From Bacteroidales bacterium UBA1714 (GTDB taxonomy: Bacteria > Bacteroidota > Bacteroidia > Bacteroidales > Paludibacteraceae): DNA of 19,585 nucleotides. This document shows, one piece after another, positions 14,601-19,585 of this stretch. Made by a program: the position numbers and the translations under genes. How positions within the stretch are numbered: position 1 is the first letter of the stretch; every line of letters starts with the position of its first letter. Below the pieces are notes generated by a model that was not told the origin of the DNA, made no database searches, and saw only the letters and a list, made by a program, of their open reading frames with translations. The stretch is from NCBI GenBank assembly GCA_002317295.1, contig DCIY01000028.1, forward strand, positions 1 through 19,585, read 5' to 3'.

Positions 14601-15032
14601 GCCATGAGTCAGGACGATATCGCCGTGATGGAACAACAGGGACAGTTTGCTCTGCCTCAAGACCTGTATACCTTAACGGCAGAAGATGTGGAGATAATGA
14701 CCGAAGATATGCCTGGATGGCTCGTTCAGACCAATGGCGAAATGACCGTGGCCCTGGATATAGAACTAACCGAGGAACTGATACAGGAAGGTATTGCCCG
14801 CGAACTGATCAACCGCATCCAGAACCTGCGTAAGTCGTCCGGTTTGGAAATAACCGACCGAATAGCCGTACGCATCGTCAGCCAACAAGAACAGATTCGT
14901 CAGGTGATTGCCCACTTTGGTGCCTACATAGCCGCTCAGGTATTGGCTGTATCCATCACGGTGGTGGATGCCTGCGATACTGCTGTGCCTGTGGAAGATA
15001 TGAACTTGTCTATTCAAATTGATAAACAGTAA
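11679..15032 (+). CDS. ileS: Isoleucyl-tRNA synthetase, type 2, with GxHH signature
   Basis: This enzyme charges tRNA-Ile with isoleucine in the cytoplasm and edits mischarged valine. The 1117-residue class I synthetase has its first signature as GIHH at residues 56-59, where the canonical form is HxGH. The second signature is KMSKR at 675-679. The CP1 editing domain carries a Thr-rich WTTTPWTLPSN near 225-235 and a downstream GTGIVHIAPTFGADD near 326-340. DVWFDSG precedes the KMSKS region, followed by the anticodon-binding domain and a long type-2 C-terminal extension. The gene is complete. The ATG at 11679 gives the expected family N-terminus; earlier in-frame ATGs lie upstream of the promoter. 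The M3 peptidase gene follows after 3 bases. Confidence 0.96.
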   Translation: MKHFNEYKQFNLPELSAQMLATWEKEDLFHQSIAIRKGHQPFLFFEGPPSANGMPGIHHVLARTIKDTFCRYKTMQGYEVRRKAGWDTHGLPVELGVEKMLGITKEDIGKKISVDEYNAACRREVMKYTREWTALTQKMGYWVDLEDPYITYDNKYIETLWYLLKQLYQKGYLYKGYTIQPYSPAAGTGLSSHELNQPGCYRDVKDTTCTAKFRVKNTAEPTYFIAWTTTPWTLPSNTALCVGPKIDYVAVRREQDIIILAQARLEAYRKELLPAAEGQEPPAWDILWTKKGSELVGMEYEQLFPWVNPGEGAFRVIEGDYVTTEDGTGIVHIAPTFGADDKKVADQAGVPGLYMLTRNAGPRPMVDFTGKYWRIEDLDPDFVAQSVNVDLYGKYAGQWVKNAYDPQYTIDGRYDEAAALKNENLDIRLCMEMKADGRMFKIEKHVHTYPHCWRTDKPVLYYPLDSWFIRSTSARERMIALNNTIHWQPESTGTGRFGKWLENLNDWNLSRSRYWGTPLPIWRTEDGKEELCIGSIAELFQEIDKAVQAGYMTSNPWPKHVVGDYSTANYDPSIIDLHRPYVDQIVLVSPSGQPMHRELDLIDVWFDSGAMPYAQNHYPFEHTDAPRTADFISEGVDQTRGWFFTLHAIHTMIEDTVAYKNVISNGLVLDKNGAKMSKRLGNAVDPFGALDQYGADAVRWYMLTNSSPWENLKFDPEGVEECRRKFFGTLYNTYGFFALYANVDGWDDSLASTPAYTEIDRWILSKLNSLVQQVTSLYEAYEPTRAGRAVSDFVQDDLSNWYVRLNRKRFWTGSMDADKQAAYTTLYTCLKTVAQLMAPIAPFYADRLYRDLTGNTVHLSDWPQVNTEWINVDLEHSMALAQQATSIILAIRKKAEKNVRQPLLKAVIPVHDNACLQALQRVENLIKSEVNIKQLIITPADQCEVRLVKKIKPNFKVLGKKVGAQMKAVAAGIAAMSQDDIAVMEQQGQFALPQDLYTLTAEDVEIMTEDMPGWLVQTNGEMTVALDIELTEELIQEGIARELINRIQNLRKSSGLEITDRIAVRIVSQQEQIRQVIAHFGAYIAAQVLAVSITVVDACDTAVPVEDMNLSIQIDKQ

Positions 15033-15035
15033 ACA

Positions 15036-17126
15036 ATGAAAACTAAATTTTTGGCGCTTGCTGCGCTTTGCACCATGATGGCATGTACATCCAATCCCCT
15101 GTTGACGGAACCCACTACTCCCTATGGGGTTCCTGCGTTTGATCAAATCCAAACCAAACACTATCGTCCGGCCTTCAAGGAGGCTATACGGCAATATGAA
15201 GCCGAGATAGCTGCTATCGAAAATAATCCCGAGGCCCCTACGTTTGAAAACACCATCGTAGCCCTGGACCGCGCCGGTGGACTGCTCCGTCGGGTCGAAG
15301 GCGTGTTCTTTAACCTGCTCGAGACGGATGGAGACGATGCCATGAACGCCATTGCCGAAGAGGTAACACCCATGATTACCGAGTGCGAGGATAATATCCT
15401 GCTGTCTGACAAAATGTTTGCCCGCGTCCAAGCGGTGCATGAGTCTGCGACCGACCTCACGGGGGAAGATGCACGACTGCTGGACCAAACCTACCGCTCG
15501 TTTGTCATGAACGGAGCCAACCTCGACCAACAGGCCAAGGACCGGTTGCGCGAAATCAACAAACAACTGGGAATACTCAGCCTCAAGTTTGGCCAAAATG
15601 TGGTGGAAGAAACCAATGCCTGCCAACGGTTTATTACCGATGAGGCCCAATTGGAAGGACTGCCCGAATCGGCTAAAACGGCAGCCGCCGAAGAAGCCGC
15701 TGCGGCCGGTCACCCGGGCGAATGGCTGTTTACACCCAAACGCACCAGTTTTACCCCCGTGCTCCAGTATTGCGCCAACCGCCAACTGCGTCATGACCTG
15801 CTGATGGACTATACCACCCGCGGTAACCACGATAATGAACATGATAATAAGGCCATCATCAACCAAACGATGCGCTTGCGTACAGAAAAAGCCCACCTGT
15901 TTGGATACGACTGCTCTGCCGATTATATTCTTCAGGATGCCATGGCCCTCAACGGCAAGGCTGCCATGGAAATGCTTATGCGCGTTTGGGAACCCAGTCT
16001 TCAGGCTGTTAAACGCGAACGCGCTGCCCTCCAGGCCGTGATGGATGCCGACCCCGCTGCTCAGGGAGATAAACTCCAACCCTGGGACTGGTGGTATTAT
16101 GCCGAGAAACTGCGCCAACAACAATATGCCCTCAATGAGGAAGAACTCAAACCCTATTTTGAAATGAGTAATGTGCGCAAAGGAGTCTTCGCTTTGGCGC
16201 ACCGACTCTATGGCATATCCTTTGAACCCATTGATAACCTGCCCATCTACCATCCGGATGTGCAGACCTTCAAGGTCCTCGATGCTCAAGGTCAGTTACT
16301 GGGTATCCTCTACACCGACTACTATCCCCGTTCTACCAAACGGCCGGGAGCCTGGATGAACAATATACGCGAACAGTATATCGACGCCCAAGGCAAGGAT
16401 GTTCGTCCGGTCATCGTCAATGTGGGCAATTTTAACAAACCCACAGCCTCTCAGCCTTCGCTGCTGAGCATGGACGATGTGGAAACACTCTTCCACGAGT
16501 TTGGTCATGCCCTCCACGGTTTGCTCAGTCGCTGCCATTACCGCAGCCTGTCGGGAACCAATACCCCGCGCGACTTCGTCGAACTGCCTTCCCAGTTCAT
16601 GGAGAACTATTGCTACCACCCCGAAGTGATGCGCACCTACGCTTTCCATTACCTCACCGGCGAAGTGATGCCGGATTCGCTGATGGCCAAAATCGCCCGA
16701 ACGGCTACGTTCAACAAAGGATTTGTGGAAACCGAACTGCTCTCCGCCTCCATTCTCGACCTGGATTTTCATAACCTCACACAGGTGGATACCATTGATG
16801 TCAACGCGTTTGAGGCCGCTTCGTTGGAGCAGATGGGAATGATTCCCGAAATCATCGTCCGCTACCGACCCACGTTCTACAACCACATCTTTACCACCGG
16901 TTATGAGGCCGGTTATTACAGCTATACCTGGTCGGCCGTACTGGATGCCGATGCGTTTGAGGCCTTCCGCGAAACGGGGGATATATTTCATCCTCAAACA
17001 GCCGCCCGCTTCCTCCATCTGCTCGAACAGGGAGGCTCACGCGATGCCCACGATCTCTACCTCGAGTTCCGTGGCCAGGAACCCAATCCGCAAGCCCTGA
17101 TCCACCGATTGGGATTTGTCCAATAA
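15036..17126 (+). CDS. dcp: M3 family metallopeptidase (peptidyl-dipeptidase Dcp type), probable lipoprotein
   Basis: The 696-residue zinc peptidase belongs to the M3 (thimet/Dcp) family, which cleaves short peptides and in the Dcp group removes C-terminal dipeptides. The zinc site is HEFGH at 487-491, with the third ligand most likely Glu516 in DFVELPSQ, spaced as in the family. The N-terminus is a lipoprotein-type signal, with a hydrophobic stretch ending TMMAC and Cys17 as the probable lipid anchor. It would therefore act in the cell envelope, unlike cytoplasmic E. coli Dcp. The lipobox has Met at -3 and -2, so it is somewhat off consensus. The gene is full length and starts 3 bases after ileS. 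Linkage to ileS is probably translational convenience and not a shared pathway. Confidence 0.92.
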   Translation: MKTKFLALAALCTMMACTSNPLLTEPTTPYGVPAFDQIQTKHYRPAFKEAIRQYEAEIAAIENNPEAPTFENTIVALDRAGGLLRRVEGVFFNLLETDGDDAMNAIAEEVTPMITECEDNILLSDKMFARVQAVHESATDLTGEDARLLDQTYRSFVMNGANLDQQAKDRLREINKQLGILSLKFGQNVVEETNACQRFITDEAQLEGLPESAKTAAAEEAAAAGHPGEWLFTPKRTSFTPVLQYCANRQLRHDLLMDYTTRGNHDNEHDNKAIINQTMRLRTEKAHLFGYDCSADYILQDAMALNGKAAMEMLMRVWEPSLQAVKRERAALQAVMDADPAAQGDKLQPWDWWYYAEKLRQQQYALNEEELKPYFEMSNVRKGVFALAHRLYGISFEPIDNLPIYHPDVQTFKVLDAQGQLLGILYTDYYPRSTKRPGAWMNNIREQYIDAQGKDVRPVIVNVGNFNKPTASQPSLLSMDDVETLFHEFGHALHGLLSRCHYRSLSGTNTPRDFVELPSQFMENYCYHPEVMRTYAFHYLTGEVMPDSLMAKIARTATFNKGFVETELLSASILDLDFHNLTQVDTIDVNAFEAASLEQMGMIPEIIVRYRPTFYNHIFTTGYEAGYYSYTWSAVLDADAFEAFRETGDIFHPQTAARFLHLLEQGGSRDAHDLYLEFRGQEPNPQALIHRLGFVQ

Positions 17127-17133
17127 AATAGTC

Positions 17134-17493
17134 ATGATCCATATCCTCTATCCATCCCTGTTACGGGTCATTGTAGGTGCCGTGTTGGCCCTGATGTCCT
17201 TTCTGCCGATTCAGTCGACCTGCCATCGATTGCGCGTCGATCGCAGCTTGCAGGACAAAGGTTCACCCGCCTCCACCTTCCTGTCCGCCCTCATCCTCAT
17301 GGTGGGAACGATTTTTTACCCCATGATGCTGCTGGCCCTTCCTGTTCAGTGGATGGTGTATCATCGCTTTCACCTGCTCACCTGGCGAAGCTGGCTGGCC
17401 TCCATCACGGCCGTGGCCATGGTCATACTGTATTTGGAAATATACCACTTTTATACAACCCACCTATGTACAAACGTTTTACCTTCCTTCTAA
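17134..17493 (+). CDS. Small membrane protein of unknown function
   Basis: I do not recognise a family. The 119-residue product has three hydrophobic segments, at about residues 5-25, 50-72 and 88-108, separated by short basic loops, and no catalytic motif. It would sit in the inner membrane. The ATG at 17134 is 7 bases after the peptidase stop. A TTG start at 17116 would overlap the previous gene by 11 bases and add six residues. Its last 28 bases overlap the start of the next gene, which supports translational coupling and argues that it is a real gene. Few other clues exist to its function. Confidence 0.65.
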   Translation: MIHILYPSLLRVIVGAVLALMSFLPIQSTCHRLRVDRSLQDKGSPASTFLSALILMVGTIFYPMMLLALPVQWMVYHRFHLLTWRSWLASITAVAMVILYLEIYHFYTTHLCTNVLPSF

Positions 17494-19562
17494 TCGCCAT
17501 CTTAACCGGTGTTAACCTTACATTGGCGGCTTCGCCCAAACGGGAGTTTCGTGCCACATGGTTTACTACCCACTATGCCATCGACTGGCCTACTACCTAT
17601 GTCACCTCTACGGGCAATGCTACCCAGATTGCTAAACAAAAACAGGAAATGGATGCCATCCTGGACGCGCTGGTAGCAGGACATATGAATGCGTTCTGTA
17701 TGCAGATTCGCCCGACGGCCGATGCGTTCTATCAGTCTCGCTTTGAACCCTGGAGCAAAAACCTCAGTGGTACACGAGGCCTGGATCCGGGTTACGACCC
17801 GCTGGCCTATGCTGTTGAACAGGGACACAAGCGCGGACTCGAGGTCCATGTATGGGTCAACCCCTTTCGGGTCACCACCTCCGGCACGGTCGAAACCACC
17901 GATCCTGTCTATATCCATTGTCACGATTGGCTCATCAAGTACGATAACGGATCCTTCTCCGGTACCATCATTGACCCCGGATTCCCGCAGGCCAGAAAAT
18001 ATGTCATTGATGTGCTCATGGAGGCCATCAACAACTATGATATCGATGGTATCCTCATGGATGACTATTTCTACCCCTATGGCGGCACCACGACCGAAGA
18101 TGCCACATCCAAATCGCTGTACAAACCCGCCGGAATGAATGATGGCGATTGGCGCCGACACAATGTGGACACGACCATGCGCATGCTCTACGATTCCATT
18201 CAGGCCGTCAAACCCTGGGTGCGTTTTGGTATGGGACCCTTTGGCATATGGACCACTCAAAAATCTGTGGCCCAAAAGTATGGCATATCCCTACCGCAAG
18301 GTATCACCGGGCTGGACGATTATGCGGTACAGTACTGCAACACCGTTGAATGGGTCAAACAGGGTTGTGTCGACTACATCGCCCCCCAACTCTATTGGCC
18401 AACCACTTCCACCGGTCAGGACTATGATGTGCTGTGCAAATGGTGGAGCCAGGATGTGTGCAAGCATTTTTCCGACCTGCTGCCGGGTAACCAGCGTGTA
18501 GACTTCTTTGTTTCCCAGGCTGCCTATCGGTACAATACGCCCGAGATTGTGCTCGAAATCGATGATAACCGCGCCTTTGACCAATTGGGCGGACCGGGTT
18601 CCATCTTCTACAACACCAATACCTTCATCGGAGATAACGGACAAGGAACGGTACATATGCACCTGCAATTGGCCCAACAACGTTTCGCTTCGCTGGCCTT
18701 GCCACCCGCCATGGATTGGAAACCCGCTCCCGTGCTCCCTGCTCCTACACACTTGACCTTGCAGGGAACAACCCTGAGCTGGTCCTCACCCGCCTATCGG
18801 TTTACGGTCTATTCCTATCCGCCCTCTGTACCGGATTCGGTAGCCATCGAAGACTCGCGTTACCTGGTCGGCATTTGTTACGACACCTGTATGTCCGTAG
18901 CCATGCTTCCTTACTATAATAATTACGCGTACGCAGTGCGCGCGTACGACCGCTATGGCAACGAATATGCACCCGCCGTTTATCGCGATGTCCAACCGAT
19001 CACCTGCAACCCTTACGGCTACGAATCCATGGCCGACATGTTTGGCGATTGGACACTGGACTACAACGATATCTATGATGCCCAAATAGAGTGGGAGGAT
19101 TATGATGACTATTTGGCCAAGGAAAATCCGGCCAAATCCATCGCTGCCGCAACATTCGAAACCGGTCTGATGTATGCCCTCATGCAGACACCCAAATGGC
19201 AGTGGCTCGCCACCTATGTCGATTCGGTCAACGCAGCAGCCGTTTTGGCAGGAGCCGAGTATTCATCGGGAAAAACCGTCACCGCCTTGGGAACCGATGA
19301 CCGCAGTTGGCGTTTTGCCATGGCCGCCTTCTGGACCCATATGCAGTATACATCTTGGCCGGGTTCAGCCGATTTTACCACGGCAGGACTTTATCCCGCA
19401 TTTCAACCCGCCTGGGGTTGGACCTGGTGCGAAGCACCGGCTCAATTGTCGGATATTAAGGCACCATCATCCGACACCCGCATCCTCCTGCACCATGGCC
19501 AAATACTCATTATCCGTGATAATAAGGTATACACACCCCTCGGAATACCAATGGGGATCTAA
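17466..19562 (+). CDS. GHL10 (DUF187) glycoside hydrolase-like exported protein
   Basis: The 698-residue protein has a signal peptide (residues 1 to about 20-21) and then a GHL10 TIM-barrel domain to about residue 410. The motifs are EFRATWF (27-33), FCMQIRPTADAFY (77-89), the GLDPGYDPL region (105-113) and HVWVNPFR (128-135). DIDGILMDDYFYP (192-204) and APQLYWP (306-312) follow. The acidic residues at 192, 194, 199 and 200 are candidate catalytic groups. Related proteins are predicted to act on peptidoglycan or other glycans, but the substrate is unproven. A fibronectin-III-like domain covers about 420-508, and about 510-670 is a region I do not recognise. The last 25 residues (GQILIIRDNKVYTPLG) resemble the conserved tail of many secreted Bacteroidales proteins. 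The ATG at 17466 is chosen because it gives the signal peptide. Confidence 0.88.
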   Translation: MYKRFTFLLIAILTGVNLTLAASPKREFRATWFTTHYAIDWPTTYVTSTGNATQIAKQKQEMDAILDALVAGHMNAFCMQIRPTADAFYQSRFEPWSKNLSGTRGLDPGYDPLAYAVEQGHKRGLEVHVWVNPFRVTTSGTVETTDPVYIHCHDWLIKYDNGSFSGTIIDPGFPQARKYVIDVLMEAINNYDIDGILMDDYFYPYGGTTTEDATSKSLYKPAGMNDGDWRRHNVDTTMRMLYDSIQAVKPWVRFGMGPFGIWTTQKSVAQKYGISLPQGITGLDDYAVQYCNTVEWVKQGCVDYIAPQLYWPTTSTGQDYDVLCKWWSQDVCKHFSDLLPGNQRVDFFVSQAAYRYNTPEIVLEIDDNRAFDQLGGPGSIFYNTNTFIGDNGQGTVHMHLQLAQQRFASLALPPAMDWKPAPVLPAPTHLTLQGTTLSWSSPAYRFTVYSYPPSVPDSVAIEDSRYLVGICYDTCMSVAMLPYYNNYAYAVRAYDRYGNEYAPAVYRDVQPITCNPYGYESMADMFGDWTLDYNDIYDAQIEWEDYDDYLAKENPAKSIAAATFETGLMYALMQTPKWQWLATYVDSVNAAAVLAGAEYSSGKTVTALGTDDRSWRFAMAAFWTHMQYTSWPGSADFTTAGLYPAFQPAWGWTWCEAPAQLSDIKAPSSDTRILLHHGQILIIRDNKVYTPLGIPMGI

Positions 19563-19568
19563 TTCTGC

Positions 19569-19585
19569 ATTTTGAATTTTGAATT
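19569..19585 (+). repeat. ATTTTGA heptamer repeat at the window end
   Basis: Two full ATTTTGA units and three further bases run to the last base of the window, starting 6 bases after the GHL10 stop. The array is cut by the window edge. Short intergenic arrays of this kind occur in Bacteroidales genomes, but I cannot see its full extent. Confidence 0.5.

Noticed and set aside
13056..16289. Two very long open frames on the minus strand (13056-14411 and 14766-16289) opposite ileS and the M3 peptidase
   Set aside because: They lie wholly antisense to clear, complete genes, show no recognisable domain, and have no promoter of the local type. They arise from the codon bias of the sense genes.
18926..18950. 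GC-rich palindrome-like run of GCGTACGC and GCGCGTACG inside the GHL10 gene
   Set aside because: It encodes ordinary residues of the fibronectin-like domain and has no associated promoter or terminator pattern.

Overview
The window looks like chromosomal DNA of a member of the Bacteroidota, most likely Bacteroidales. Nine intergenic sites fit the phylum's -33/-7 promoter (TTTG, about 20 bases, TAnnTTTG). Most genes lack a Shine-Dalgarno sequence. Families typical of the phylum are present: DUF3127, type-2 IleRS with a GIHH motif, the Bacteroidota form of PGK, GHL10 lipoprotein-like hydrolase and DUF4143 ATPases. I saw no rRNA, tRNA, CRISPR array, transposase or integrase. No gene-free stretch exceeds 300 bases; the longest is 3565-3763.

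Layout. (1) 54-1500: a two-membrane-segment protein of unknown function with an internally repetitive Ser/Asn-rich linker, then a formate/nitrite channel (FNT). (2) 1501-5099: an AT-richer accessory block with two AAA/DUF4143 ATPases pointing outward and a Fic gene broken by an internal deletion. (3) 5106-6836 (minus): Pit phosphate permease with its DUF47/PhoU-like partner. (4) 6947-7888: malate dehydrogenase, divergent from the phosphate pair. (5) 7899-9275 (minus): an exported TPR/PD40 protein. (6) 9402-11067: pgk with a DUF3127 OB-fold-like gene one base behind it. (7) 11069-11563 (minus): a short recO. (8) 11679-19562: a probable operon of ileS, an M3 peptidase lipoprotein, a small membrane protein and a GHL10 glycosidase-like protein.

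The most notable structure is the edge of the accessory block. The last 33 bases of the FNT gene, including its stop codon, recur at 5067-5099 with three changes, immediately before the pit stop. A weaker copy of the pit 3' end lies inside the block at 2901-2932. The simplest reading is that FNT and pit were once tail-to-tail neighbours. Their shared 3' junction was then duplicated when the Fic/ATPase genes arrived, and one copy of the junction was later split by the other ATPase. No recombinase gene is present, so the mechanism is unknown.

Other points of interest are the GxHH signature in IleRS, which is linked to mupirocin hyper-resistance, the SSB-like acidic tip on the DUF3127 protein beside recO, the truncated RecO, the interlocked mdh/DUF47 promoters and a near-leaderless recO promoter.
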